The notes under the pieces are model-generated. The model worked only from the letters and a program-made list of their open reading frames with translations, was not told where the DNA came from and ran no database searches. A stretch of 64,000 bases of DNA, taken from positions 186,001 to 250,000 of the forward strand of contig NZ_JAPDHW010000002.1 of assembly GCF_025971945.1 (NCBI RefSeq), read 5' to 3'. This document shows positions 43,369 through 52,164 of this stretch, piece after piece (within the stretch, counting starts at the first letter, position 1; each line of letters starts with the position of its first letter). Source of the stretch: Chryseobacterium kimseyorum (GTDB taxonomy: Bacteria > Bacteroidota > Bacteroidia > Flavobacteriales > Weeksellaceae). The translations under genes were made by a program, and so were the position numbers.

Positions 43369-43521
43369 GGTTGAAGTTGAGGTTAAAAATGTTAACCACG
43401 AAGTTTAAATAAAAAATTAAGGAAATATTTAAAGACATTTTAAGCAGTTCACTAATTTCAGATGCATCTGATACCGAAAACTAAAAGTCCTTACTATTTC
43501 AACTTTATTAAAATTAAAATC

Positions 43522-44133
43522 ATGGAAAAATACAATCCGAAAGTTGATGAGTATATTGAAAAAGCACCTGATTTTGCAAGACCGATTTTAAACCTCATCA
43601 GAGAAGTCGTACACGAATGTTCTCCGGAAATTGAAGAAGCCATCAAGTGGAAGTTCCCGACATTTATGTACAAAGGGAAAATTCTTTGCTCAATGGTTTC
43701 ATTTAAACAATATTGCAGCATGGGATTTTGGCTGCACGGTGAAATGCAGACGATAAAAAATCTTGAAACTGATGCCGAACAAACCAACATGTTCAGCCTT
43801 GGCAAGATTACCAAAATGGAAGAACTTCCTAAGCGGCCTCAGCTCAAGAAAATTATTCTCGAAGCTATGGAACTGACCGACATGGGCGTTAAATTGAAAA
43901 AATCCGCACCTTCAAAAACCGAAATTGAAGTTCCTAAATATTTTCAAAATGCTTTAAGCCAAAACAAAAAAGCTCTTGAAGTTTTCGGAAAAGCATCACC
44001 CTCATTCAGAAAAGAATATGTCAATTGGATTGTTGATGCTAAAACAGAAACAACAAGAATTAAAAGAATTGAACAGGCTTTGGAATGGATCGCAGAAGGA
44101 AAAGGGAGAAACTGGAAGTATGAGAAAAAGTAA
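43522..44133 (+). CDS. DUF1801/YdeI-type protein
   Basis: 203 residues from MEKYNPKVDEYIEKAP. The first half is DUF1801-like (EEAIKWKFPTFMYKGKILCSMVSFKQYCSMGFWLHG) and the second a YdeI/OmpD-associated module (VPKYFQNALSQNKKALEVFGKASPSFRKEYVNWI, ETTRIKRIEQALEWIAEGKGRNW). Such proteins have been linked to cationic-peptide tolerance or surface functions in other bacteria, without a known mechanism. The start at 43522 fits the family; 43462 adds a poorly matching stretch. Confidence 0.82.
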   Translation: MEKYNPKVDEYIEKAPDFARPILNLIREVVHECSPEIEEAIKWKFPTFMYKGKILCSMVSFKQYCSMGFWLHGEMQTIKNLETDAEQTNMFSLGKITKMEELPKRPQLKKIILEAMELTDMGVKLKKSAPSKTEIEVPKYFQNALSQNKKALEVFGKASPSFRKEYVNWIVDAKTETTRIKRIEQALEWIAEGKGRNWKYEKK

Positions 44134-44580
44134 TGGAGCCGGAAGCTGACCGGCTTGAAAATATTTTTTAACCTGAAACCCTTTTTTAAATATTATCGGA
44201 TATCGCTAATCAGTAATAACATAGTTTTCACCAGTATGATTGTCATTCCGGAGGAATTTAAGCTGTTTTATTTTCAGTTTGTTGAGATTCCTACGGAATG
44301 ACAAACAAACTGTTGACTTTTTATTATGATGAAACGGACATTTATTTAAACAACAAATCCGTCACAGCAAATCAATAATTTCCTCAAAGTTGATGAATGC
44401 TTTTTCGACAAAGTCAAAAAAATCCAAAGGATTCTTTAAGTTGATTTTTTTGAAGAAAAAATTCATAAAATTGAAATCCAAAGCTTATTTTAACTTCTCT
44501 TCAACCTATATTAACTTTAATTTCAGCATTAACTTTTGTGACTTTTGTGGTTAAAATAACTTTTAGATAAGCTATAAACA
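44134..44580. other. 447-base gene-free region with a large hairpin
   Basis: No credible gene. It contains a weak stem AGCCGG/CCGGCT after the upstream stop (44137-44155), the hairpin at 44240-44304, and an AT-rich tail with CTTTTGTGACTTTTGTGGTTAAA, a phrase I recall as a dispersed flavobacterial repeat. Confidence 0.55.
44240..44304. repeat. 18-bp inverted repeat forming a long hairpin
   Basis: Arms TTGTCATTCCGGAGGAAT (44240-44257) and ATTCCTACGGAATGACAA (44287-44304) match except one base, with a 29-base AT-rich loop. Resembles dispersed repeats seen around TGTCATTCCGTAGGAAT in Chryseobacterium. Confidence 0.6.
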
Positions 44581-47500
44581 TTAATTGAATTTCTGTCTCG
44601 GCAAATTGATTTCATGCGCCTGCGGATAAGGTTTTCTTGAGGTCATGCTGACGTCTTCACGAACCAACCGGTGCGCATCATATTTTTTCTGTTCGTCATA
44701 AGCATATCGCGGATCTGGAATCATTGGCATTTTTGCCATCTTGTGAATGGTGATGGTCGGAAAATGATAATCGACTTCCACTGTTCCGAGCAAAAGATAA
44801 CATCCGCCACCCTGAAAATCGTATTGTTTCAGACTATCTGGAAAATGGGCGGTATCGAAATAATCTCCGTTCACATCGATCCACGTTCCGAAAAACATGG
44901 ATCCTTTTTTGGTGGGGACGTGTTTTCTCGAAATCAAATAAGCAAGCATTTTAACCTGTCGTTTGTGAAATTTCAACAGATCTTTTACGAAAACAGCTCC
45001 GCGGTATTTTGTTTCCAGCAAATCAAACGGACTGCAGGAAACGGGAAATCCTATAATTTCCAGTTCATCAAAGGCATCTTCAAAGCGTTCCCTTTTAAGT
45101 TCCGGAAGTTTATAATCCTGCACAGGTTCTTCGATGAGCATTAAATTTCGATTTTCAGGTTTGAAATTGATCAGCAGCAATCTCGCCTCGATCAACAGTT
45201 CATTTTTCTGCTTTCCGGTAAATCTGAAAGCACCAATAAAAATAAGGATCTGAATGGTTTCAATACCAATCGGAATGCGTTTGATAAAGTCTTCCAAAGA
45301 TTTGTAACAGCCGTTGTTATCACGCTCTTCAGAAATCATTTGAGCAACTTTAGTTTCGAGTGACTGCAAAACCATAAAGCCCAGATAAATTTCTTTTCCT
45401 TTTAAAACCGTCTGAAATTCGCTTGTATTCACACAGGGATTCTGCACGATCGCTCCCGACATTCTCGCTTCGTGAATATAAACTTCGGTACGGTAAAATC
45501 CGCCCTGATTGTTAATCACCGAAACCATGAATTCTAAAGGGTAATACACTTTTAAATATAAACTCTGATAACTTTCCACGGCATAAGAAGCCGAGTGCGC
45601 TTTACAGAAAGAATATCCTGCGAAAGATTCAATTTGCCGGTAAGCTTCGGTCGTAAGCTCAATAGAATGCCCTTTTGCGATGCATGATTTAAAGAAATGC
45701 GTTTTCACTTTCTGAAGTGCAGACAGAGATCTTCCTTTTCCACTCATCGCTCTTCGCAGAATATCGCCATCGCCTAAGCTTAATCCACCAAAATACTGTG
45801 CGATTTTGAGAACATCCTCCTGATACACCATAATGCCATACGTATCTTTGAGGTGTTCTTCAAAAATAGGATGGAAATATTCAAACTCGTCGGGATGATT
45901 GTGCCGGAAAATATACTCCCGCATCATTCCGCTTTGTGCAACACCAGGACGGATAATAGATGAAGCCGCAACCAGTGTAATATAATCTTCGCATTTTAAT
46001 CTCCGCAAAAGTCCGCGCATGGCGGGAGATTCTATGTAAAAACAGCCAATCGTTTTCCCGACTGACAAATATTCGTTGCAAACCGATTCGTTTTTTGAAA
46101 GTGTCGTATCCCGAATATCAACATCAATCCCTTGTGTTTCTTTGATAAGCTTTACCGTGTCATTAATAGTTCCGAGGCCTCTTTGGGAAAGAATATCAAA
46201 TTTTTCCAGACCAATATCTTCCGCCACATACATATCAAACTGAACGATTGGAAATCCTTTTGGCGGCATCTCGAGAGCGGTGTAATTAGTAATGGGCTCC
46301 TCAGAAATCAAAATTCCACAGGCGTGCATACTTCGCTGATTGGGATATTTTTCCAGTAACTTTCCGTATTCATATACCTGTTTTACAATTTTATCCGAAT
46401 GATGCTCGTTTACTGATTTTGTGGCGAGAATATCCAGTTCTTCTTTCGGTAGGCCAAAAGCTTTTCCAACCTCGCGAAAAATTGATTTGTATTTAAACTC
46501 TACATTGGTTCCGCAGAAAGCCACGTGTTCTTTATCATACTTTGTAAAAATATATTCGAGCATTGCATCACGATCCTGCCAACTCCAGTCGAGGTCGAAA
46601 TCGGGAGGTGCGGTACGGTTAAGATTTAAAAAACGTTCAAAATATAAATCCAACTCGAGCGGACAAATATCTGTAATCCCGAGGCAATAACTTACAATAG
46701 AGTTGGCGCCGCTTCCTCTCCCAACGTGCATAAAGCCCATTTTGTTGCTGTGCTGCACAATATCCCAGGTGATCAGAAAATAGGCCGAGAAATTGAGATC
46801 ACCGATAACTTTCAGTTCTTTTTCAACCCTTTTTCTGGCAACCTCATTTTCTAAGCCATATCGTTTTTCTAATCCTTCATAGGCGAGCGTATTTAAAAGC
46901 GCTATATCTTCTTCCCGGGATTCTAAATAGTATTTCTTATTCTTATTTTCTGTACTTCCGCGTTCTTTATAGGTAAAATCAAAACCACATTTCGCAAGAA
47001 TTTCTGTGGTGTTATTGATGATTTCAGGATAGTGTACGAATGATTTTATTAAATTTAATTCAGAAGTAAAATACTCAGACTTTCGGCAGACATCATCTTC
47101 ACTAAGTTTTGAAAGAATCGTGTTGTTATCGATGGCTCTTAAAATTCTGTGCAGATTGTACTCTTTTTTGGTGCTAAATGTTACCGGATGCAACACCACC
47201 ATTTTATGACTTTTATCTTTAAATTCAGGGCGAATCAATAAATTCAATTCTTCTTCTCTGATGCCTATAAATTCATTTTCTTTTAAATTTTCCGGAATAT
47301 TGCTTAAAGGATAAATGACAAAAACCTGCTTGAATTCGGGAGCCATTTCAGAAAGTTCAACGCCATAGCAATTGTGAGCAGTCAGTATTTTATTGACTTC
47401 ACCAATGCCGCTGAATTCTTTGGCAATGGCGATATACAAAAGTTTATTCTCTTTCCTTACCTCAATTCCGGCAATGGGTTTTATCCCAACATTTTCACAT

Positions 47501-47649
47501 TCTTTTTTAAATTCATAAATAGCAGTTATCGTATTGATATCCGTTAAAACCAATTCTTTAATTCCCAGTTCCTCAGCCTGCCTCACCAGTTCTGTGACCG
47601 ATAAAGTACCGTAGCGAAGACTGTGAAAAGAATGGCAATTGAGAAACAT
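44581..47649 (-). CDS. dnaE: DNA polymerase III alpha subunit, short error-prone type
   Basis: 1022 residues from MFLNCHSFHSLRYGTLS, the PHP domain start. Polymerase active-site acids Asp350, Asp352 and Asp354 lie in PPDFDLDW; helix-hairpin-helix and OB-like parts follow, the latter near FHKRQVKMLAYLISRKHVP. It is shorter than replicative DnaE of flavobacteria and directly follows a Y-family polymerase, as in DnaE2/ImuB mutagenesis cassettes, so I infer a translesion role. The frame is open to 47709, but that start would overlap the upstream gene; 47649 leaves 19 bases. The window cannot show whether the cell has another dnaE. Confidence 0.88.
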   Translation of the reverse strand: MFLNCHSFHSLRYGTLSVTELVRQAEELGIKELVLTDINTITAIYEFKKECENVGIKPIAGIEVRKENKLLYIAIAKEFSGIGEVNKILTAHNCYGVELSEMAPEFKQVFVIYPLSNIPENLKENEFIGIREEELNLLIRPEFKDKSHKMVVLHPVTFSTKKEYNLHRILRAIDNNTILSKLSEDDVCRKSEYFTSELNLIKSFVHYPEIINNTTEILAKCGFDFTYKERGSTENKNKKYYLESREEDIALLNTLAYEGLEKRYGLENEVARKRVEKELKVIGDLNFSAYFLITWDIVQHSNKMGFMHVGRGSGANSIVSYCLGITDICPLELDLYFERFLNLNRTAPPDFDLDWSWQDRDAMLEYIFTKYDKEHVAFCGTNVEFKYKSIFREVGKAFGLPKEELDILATKSVNEHHSDKIVKQVYEYGKLLEKYPNQRSMHACGILISEEPITNYTALEMPPKGFPIVQFDMYVAEDIGLEKFDILSQRGLGTINDTVKLIKETQGIDVDIRDTTLSKNESVCNEYLSVGKTIGCFYIESPAMRGLLRRLKCEDYITLVAASSIIRPGVAQSGMMREYIFRHNHPDEFEYFHPIFEEHLKDTYGIMVYQEDVLKIAQYFGGLSLGDGDILRRAMSGKGRSLSALQKVKTHFFKSCIAKGHSIELTTEAYRQIESFAGYSFCKAHSASYAVESYQSLYLKVYYPLEFMVSVINNQGGFYRTEVYIHEARMSGAIVQNPCVNTSEFQTVLKGKEIYLGFMVLQSLETKVAQMISEERDNNGCYKSLEDFIKRIPIGIETIQILIFIGAFRFTGKQKNELLIEARLLLINFKPENRNLMLIEEPVQDYKLPELKRERFEDAFDELEIIGFPVSCSPFDLLETKYRGAVFVKDLLKFHKRQVKMLAYLISRKHVPTKKGSMFFGTWIDVNGDYFDTAHFPDSLKQYDFQGGGCYLLLGTVEVDYHFPTITIHKMAKMPMIPDPRYAYDEQKKYDAHRLVREDVSMTSRKPYPQAHEINLPRQKFN

Positions 47650-47668
47650 TGTATAAAAATTTTTAAAA

Positions 47669-48817
47669 TTATTTTCCGAAGTCAAATCCTGAAGCTCTGC
47701 CGACAGCATCTGCCCCGAAGCGGTTTTTAAGATAATCCATGGTTTGGTAAAGGTTCATTTGCTCTTCGGTATCTTCAAACAGATTCATCTGATGATTTCC
47801 GTGTACAAGATCTGTAAAGCGCAAACCCACGAGTCTGAGGCGCATTCTTCTTGTATAGACTTTATTAAAAAGTTCCAGCGCAATTCTCGACAACGTGTGA
47901 TCAGCAGAAGTGTAAGCTACTCTATGCTGTTTGGTTTCGGTATCGAAATTGGCATAGCGGATCTTAATAACAATGGTAGAAGTCAGCCATTTTTCCTGTC
48001 TTAACTGATAGGCTAATTTTTCTGCCATGCCTGAAATCAGTCTTTTCAGTTCCAGCAGATCCATAGTATCGGTGCTGAATGTTCTTTCTGTGGAAATCGA
48101 TTTTCTTTCGGAATAGGGAACAACAGGATTTTCATCAATTCCGTTGGCTTTTTTCCACAATTCTTTTCCGTTGACGCCGATCATTTGCTGTAAAACCAAA
48201 ACAGGAACTTCCGACAGAGTCTGAATGGTTCTAATGCCGATTCTCGATAAAAGCTGAAACGTTTTGTCGCCCACCATCGGAATCTTCTTTACCGACAGCG
48301 GATTCAGGAAAGGTTTAATTTCTGATTCTTTGATTTCTAACTTCCCGACAGGCTTGGATTCTCCGGTTCCGATCTTTGAAACGGTTTTGTTGGTGGACAA
48401 TGCAAAACTTATCGGCAAACCGGTTTCTTTGGTCACGGCGGCAGAAATTTCTTTGGTCCACTGATAACAGCCGAAAAACTTATCCATCCCGGAGAGGTCA
48501 AGATAAAACTCATCGATACTTGCTTTTTCCACTACAGGAACTCTTTCCTGAATAACTTCGGTGACCAGATGTGATAATCTGGAATACAGTTCATAATCTC
48601 CCTTAACTACTTTTGCATCAGGGCAAAGCCTTAACGCCATCCTCATCGGCATTGCTGAACGGACTCCAAATTTCCGTGCTTCATAGGAACATGACGCCAC
48701 AACCCCACGGTCTCCTCCACCGATGATAAGAGGAATTCCTTTGAGTTCTCTATTTTGTAGTCTTTCACAAGACACAAAAAAAGTATCCATATCCATATGA
48801 ACAATTGCACGTTTCAT
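47669..48817 (-). CDS. dinB: Y-family translesion DNA polymerase (DinB-type)
   Basis: 382 residues. Catalytic acids are present: Asp9 in HMDMDTFF, and Asp102-Glu103 in SIDEFYLDL, so unlike ImuB it should be an active polymerase. Finger, palm, thumb and little-finger regions follow in normal order (GESKPVGKLEI, KKIPMVGDKTFQLL). A clamp-binding motif QMNLF (343-347) is near the C-terminus. First gene of a two-gene cassette with the short DNA polymerase III alpha. Transcribed away from the XRE/S24 repressor; -7 box 4 bases ahead of the ATG. Confidence 0.9.
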   Translation of the reverse strand: MKRAIVHMDMDTFFVSCERLQNRELKGIPLIIGGGDRGVVASCSYEARKFGVRSAMPMRMALRLCPDAKVVKGDYELYSRLSHLVTEVIQERVPVVEKASIDEFYLDLSGMDKFFGCYQWTKEISAAVTKETGLPISFALSTNKTVSKIGTGESKPVGKLEIKESEIKPFLNPLSVKKIPMVGDKTFQLLSRIGIRTIQTLSEVPVLVLQQMIGVNGKELWKKANGIDENPVVPYSERKSISTERTFSTDTMDLLELKRLISGMAEKLAYQLRQEKWLTSTIVIKIRYANFDTETKQHRVAYTSADHTLSRIALELFNKVYTRRMRLRLVGLRFTDLVHGNHQMNLFEDTEEQMNLYQTMDYLKNRFGADAVGRASGFDFGK

Positions 48818-48821
48818 TTTA

Positions 48822-48829
48822 CAAAATTA
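48822..48829 (-). promoter_or_regulatory. -7 box for the dinB-dnaE cassette
   Basis: TAATTTTG on the minus strand, 4 bases before the ATG at 48817 and beside the first 17-nt repeat. Confidence 0.55.
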
Positions 48830-48879
48830 GATACTATTTGTCCCAAAATTATTATATTTGTGGATACAATTTGTCCCAA
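48830..48879. promoter_or_regulatory. Two 17-nt direct repeats over the divergent promoters
   Basis: GATACTATTTGTCCCAA (48830-48846) and GATACAATTTGTCCCAA (48863-48879) differ at one base and are offset by 33 bp, about three turns. The first abuts the dinB -7 box; the second covers the repressor's start region. Likely repressor sites. Confidence 0.65.
48853..48860 (+). promoter_or_regulatory. -7 box for the XRE/S24 repressor
   Basis: TATATTTG between the two 17-nt repeats, 18 bases ahead of the ATG at 48879. Confidence 0.55.
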
Positions 48880-49649
48880 TGTCAATTTTTTCAGATAACA
48901 TCAGGTTTTTAAGGGCTAAGAAAGATTTATCCCAACAAGGTTTTGCCGATAAGCTTAATCTCAGTCGTGATCGGTATTCAAAATATGAAAATGGTCGCTC
49001 TGAGCCCTCATATGATGTATTGATTAATATATCTAAACACTTTCATATCAGTATTGATCTTCTTCTTACTGTTGATATTAAAAAATATCCGTTAGACGAA
49101 ATTCTGCAACTTCCGGACAACAGAATTGTGCTGCCCATCATCGTCGATCAGTCAGGAAACAACAGCATTGAAATTATTCCACAGAAAGCATCAATGGGTT
49201 ATTTGTCCGGCTACAGCGATCCTGAATATATCGAAAATTTACAGCGGATTTCATTACCGTTTCTTACCAACGGAAAATACCGGGCGTTTCCGGCGCAGGG
49301 AGATTCTATGCCACCGTTCAGAGATGGTTCCTACATTATTGGAAAGTACATTGAAAATATTGAGGATTTAAAACCAAACAAAAGCTACATTTTCATTACG
49401 CTGGATGATGGAATTACCTATAAAAGATTTAAAGCTAAAAAAGAAAATTTAATTACCGTAAGTGCCGACAATGAATTTTATTATCCGTATGATATTGATC
49501 TGAAAAATATTGTTGAAGTCTGGCAGTATGCATCCGGTATTTTCCCTGAAGAATTTGAAGCAGATCATCCTCAGAATTATAATGTGAAAGATTTATTTTT
49601 GGAATTGAGGAAGGATATTAAAAATCTGGAAAATAAGATGTTTAAATAA
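48879..49649 (+). CDS. XRE-type repressor with S24 (LexA-like) peptidase domain
   Basis: 256 residues. N-terminal helix-turn-helix (about 5-62; KKDLSQQGFADKLNLSRDRYSKYENGRSEPS) joined to an S24 domain with Ser143 in GDSMPP and Lys182 in TYKRF, the Ser-Lys pair used for self-cleavage. KASMGYLSGY near 103-112 is a candidate cleavage region. It diverges from the dinB-dnaE cassette and probably represses both sides until DNA damage triggers its cleavage. The start at 48879 is preferred to 48858 because the latter lies upstream of the expected transcript start. Confidence 0.88.
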   Translation: MSIFSDNIRFLRAKKDLSQQGFADKLNLSRDRYSKYENGRSEPSYDVLINISKHFHISIDLLLTVDIKKYPLDEILQLPDNRIVLPIIVDQSGNNSIEIIPQKASMGYLSGYSDPEYIENLQRISLPFLTNGKYRAFPAQGDSMPPFRDGSYIIGKYIENIEDLKPNKSYIFITLDDGITYKRFKAKKENLITVSADNEFYYPYDIDLKNIVEVWQYASGIFPEEFEADHPQNYNVKDLFLELRKDIKNLENKMFK

Positions 49650-49954
49650 TTTTAGTAAGACTAAAAATTAAACGGAATATCCGTTATTTTTCCAGAATAC
49701 GTATTTGTTGCAAAGGGAAATAAGGAATTTTAAATTGTTACTGTTTTAAAATATATAGAGGCGTAAACTTATCAAACAAGTACAAAATACTTCAATTATA
49801 AATCATTTTAATTTGATTTTTAACAGAAAAAAATTGGTAAGTATTTACCCTATCGATCAGTAAAAACATTGACTTAAAACCTGAAAAACAGGATTTCAAA
49901 ATAGCGTATAAAATACTTAACATAAAAAAATATATTTGAATCCGAATTATAATA
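49650..49954. other. Gene-free stretch ahead of the patatin operator
   Basis: About 300 AT-rich bases, no credible gene or terminator hairpin seen. Confidence 0.55.
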
Positions 49955-49969
49955 CGACAACTTCTGTCG
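49955..49969. promoter_or_regulatory. Operator CGACA-N5-TGTCG at the patatin promoter
   Basis: CGACA ACTTC TGTCG; begins 26 bases upstream of the -7 box at 49981. The same dyad at the same spacing precedes the WYL gene. Confidence 0.7.
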
Positions 49970-49980
49970 CTTCCCAAGCC

Positions 49981-49988
49981 TACATTTG
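49981..49988 (+). promoter_or_regulatory. -7 box for the patatin gene
   Basis: TACATTTG, 5 bases ahead of the ATG at 49994 and 26 bases ahead of the internal ATG at 50015. Confidence 0.55.
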
Positions 49989-49993
49989 CTTTA

Positions 49994-51052
49994 ATGAAAA
50001 TCACCAAAAAAGCAATGAAAAAAGTAACCTTACTTTCTTTAGACGGCGGCGGAATAAGAGGAATTATTACCTGTATTATTTTACGTTACATAGAGGAGCA
50101 ACTACAGCATCATGACCATCCCAACGCAAAATTGGGAGACTATTTTGATCTGGTTGCAGGCAGCAGCACTGGCGCTTTGATCGCATCGATCATTTTGTGT
50201 CCTGACGAAAACAGAAAAGCAAAACACTCAATACAGAAAGGTTTAGAACTCTACGCAGAAAAGGGAGAAAGCATCTTTCAGGTATCATTTTGGGAAAGAC
50301 TGATCAATCCGTACGGTTTATTTAACGAAAAAATATCTCAGAGTGTTTTAGAAAAAAATCTTATCGACTTTTTCGGAAATTTAGAATTAAAAGAATTTCT
50401 AAAACCGTGTTTAATTACCAGCTATGACATCGAGAACCGCAGAGCAAAATTGTTTAACTCCTGGAATGCAGGTTTGAGTACGGATAACTTTTATGTAAGA
50501 GATATTTGCCGGGCTACTTCTGCCGCGCCCACGTATTTCAGCCCGGTACAGATTAAATCGATGTACGGACAGATCTTCAGTCTGATTGACGGTGGAATGT
50601 ACGCCAACAACCCAGCATTGTGCGCCTATGCAGAAGCTAGAAAAATCCCTTTTGCTGAAGTGCTGAAAAATCACCAGAAAGCCAATCATCCGACAGTAAA
50701 TGACATGATCATCGTTTCTATAGGAACCGGAATTGAATCTAAAAGTTATTCTTTTAAAAAACTTCAGAAGGCAGGAAAATTGGGTTGGGTTTCACCGATT
50801 ATTGATATTCTGATGTCGGCAAATGCTGAAACCGTAGATTATCAGCTGTGTCAAATGTTTCAGACTTTAGGACAGAGAAATCAGAAGAATTATTACAGAA
50901 TCAATCCTTCATTAAAAAACGCTTCTCCAGCAATGGATAACGTGAGAAGATCGAATATTGAAAATCTGATACAGGCCGGATTGAGTTATATTGATGATAA
51001 CAGAGAAGTTTTAAATCAAATTGTTCAGAAACTGATCAGAAACAAAATATAA
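49994..51052 (+). CDS. Patatin-like phospholipase, CapV-like
   Basis: 352 residues, no signal peptide. Catalytic dyad Ser58 in GSSTG and Asp199 in DGGMYANNP; oxyanion loop DGGGIRG at 17-23. Hydrolyses membrane phospholipids. Length and pattern resemble the patatin effectors of CBASS anti-phage systems (CapV), but there is no CD-NTase cyclase next to it. An internal ATG at 50015 (MKKVTLLSLDGGG) is an equally possible start; the earlier one would give a leaderless message. Its promoter shares an operator with the WYL gene at 51196. Ends in a terminator at 51097. Confidence 0.87.
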   Translation: MKITKKAMKKVTLLSLDGGGIRGIITCIILRYIEEQLQHHDHPNAKLGDYFDLVAGSSTGALIASIILCPDENRKAKHSIQKGLELYAEKGESIFQVSFWERLINPYGLFNEKISQSVLEKNLIDFFGNLELKEFLKPCLITSYDIENRRAKLFNSWNAGLSTDNFYVRDICRATSAAPTYFSPVQIKSMYGQIFSLIDGGMYANNPALCAYAEARKIPFAEVLKNHQKANHPTVNDMIIVSIGTGIESKSYSFKKLQKAGKLGWVSPIIDILMSANAETVDYQLCQMFQTLGQRNQKNYYRINPSLKNASPAMDNVRRSNIENLIQAGLSYIDDNREVLNQIVQKLIRNKI

Positions 51053-51096
51053 GGTTTTTTACTTATAATGAGTAGATATAAGCTTTATTGATTATA

Positions 51097-51127
51097 AAAA
51101 ACCGCTCATCATCAGAGCGGTTTTTGT
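51097..51127 (+). terminator. Terminator between patatin and WYL genes
   Basis: Eleven-base stem AAAAACCGCTC / GAGCGGTTTTT, 7-base loop, T-run. Confidence 0.85.
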
Positions 51128-51144
51128 CTTAAATTTTTAAAACA

Positions 51145-51159
51145 CGACACATCTTGTCG
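51145..51159. promoter_or_regulatory. Operator CGACA-N5-TGTCG at the WYL promoter
   Basis: CGACA CATCT TGTCG; begins 26 bases upstream of the -7 box at 51171, exactly as at the patatin promoter. Confidence 0.7.
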
Positions 51160-51170
51160 CACTAACATAC

Positions 51171-51178
51171 TATATTTG
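51171..51178 (+). promoter_or_regulatory. -7 box for the WYL regulator gene
   Basis: TATATTTG, 17 bases ahead of the ATG at 51196. Confidence 0.6.
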
Positions 51179-51195
51179 TCATATAAAATTCATCC

Positions 51196-52119
51196 ATGAA
51201 AAAAGATTTTTACCTCACCCGATACGCCCTGATTATTAAGAAATTAGAAAGTGCTCCCGCAACGTACTCTCAGCTTGAGGATTATCTTTTGAATTCTTTT
51301 GAATTTCAGGATGCAGATATTAAGAGCTACTCCATCCGTACTTTGCAGCGGGATATCCGTGAAATTTCCAATCTATTCAATCTTTCTATTCACAATAAAA
51401 AGAAAGGTGACAACCGTTACTACATCGAGAGCCGTCCGATTTTGGAAGTTGACGAATACAATCAGAAATTACTGGAATCTTTTCAGGTAAGTAACGCTGT
51501 TAATCATCATCCGGATTTTGCAGATTTTATTTTTTTTGAAAGCAGAAAACCGACGGGTGTTGAACATTTTTATGAAATTTTCTTTGCCATTCGTAATAAA
51601 CGGGTGGTGACTTTTGAACATTACAATTACAAAAATAAGCTGATGACTTCAAGAAAAGTTCATCCTTTGGCGCTGAAAGAATCTAAAGATCGATGGTACC
51701 TGATCGCAATAGACACCAAAGACAAAGCTTTAAAGTCATTTGGTTTAGACAGAATCAATTATCTGGATGTTAATAAAAATAAGTTCAGAGAAAAGTACAA
51801 GTATAACTTCAGAGAACATTTTAAAAATGCTTTCGGAGTGATGAATCTTACCGAACAAAACCCTCAGAAAATTGTCTTGAAATGCAGCAGACATCAGGGA
51901 GAATACATTCGGAGCTTCGCACTTCATCAGTCTCAGAAGGAGATTATAGAAACTCCGGAAGAAATTGTTTTTGAATTTTTCCTGCATCCTACTTACGACT
52001 TTATGCAGGAGATTTTATCTTACGGAAAAGAAGTAAAAGTTTTAGAACCTAAAAAATTAGTCGAAGAAATTAAAAAACATTTACAGGAATCTCTAGGCAA
52101 CTATTCTGAGGATGAATAG
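51196..52119 (+). CDS. WYL-domain transcriptional regulator
   Basis: 307 residues. N-terminal winged helix (about 1-75; YSIRTLQRDIREISNLF), then a WYL domain whose hallmark here is KESKDRWYLIAID near 154-166, and a C-terminal extension. WYL proteins bind nucleic-acid-type or nucleotide ligands and often repress phage-defence operons (BrxR, CapW). The dyad CGACA-N5-TGTCG before its own and the patatin promoter is its likely target. Read as a repressor from operator position over the -33 region; this is inference. Confidence 0.88.
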   Translation: MKKDFYLTRYALIIKKLESAPATYSQLEDYLLNSFEFQDADIKSYSIRTLQRDIREISNLFNLSIHNKKKGDNRYYIESRPILEVDEYNQKLLESFQVSNAVNHHPDFADFIFFESRKPTGVEHFYEIFFAIRNKRVVTFEHYNYKNKLMTSRKVHPLALKESKDRWYLIAIDTKDKALKSFGLDRINYLDVNKNKFREKYKYNFREHFKNAFGVMNLTEQNPQKIVLKCSRHQGEYIRSFALHQSQKEIIETPEEIVFEFFLHPTYDFMQEILSYGKEVKVLEPKKLVEEIKKHLQESLGNYSEDE

Positions 52120-52164
52120 ACTTCGATATTCATTTTTTGATTACATTTACATAAATATCCACGA

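Noticed and set aside
43494..43814. Minus-strand frame opposite the DUF1801/YdeI gene
   Set aside because: Fully overlaps a well-supported gene and looks like an antisense shadow.
48879..49649. Prophage repressor
   Set aside because: The XRE/S24 protein has no phage structural, integrase or lysis genes around it; the divergent polymerase cassette explains it better.
49994..52119. Complete CBASS system
   Set aside because: A CapV-like patatin and a CapW-like regulator are present but no CD-NTase or other CBASS gene is nearby, so only a possible module is claimed.
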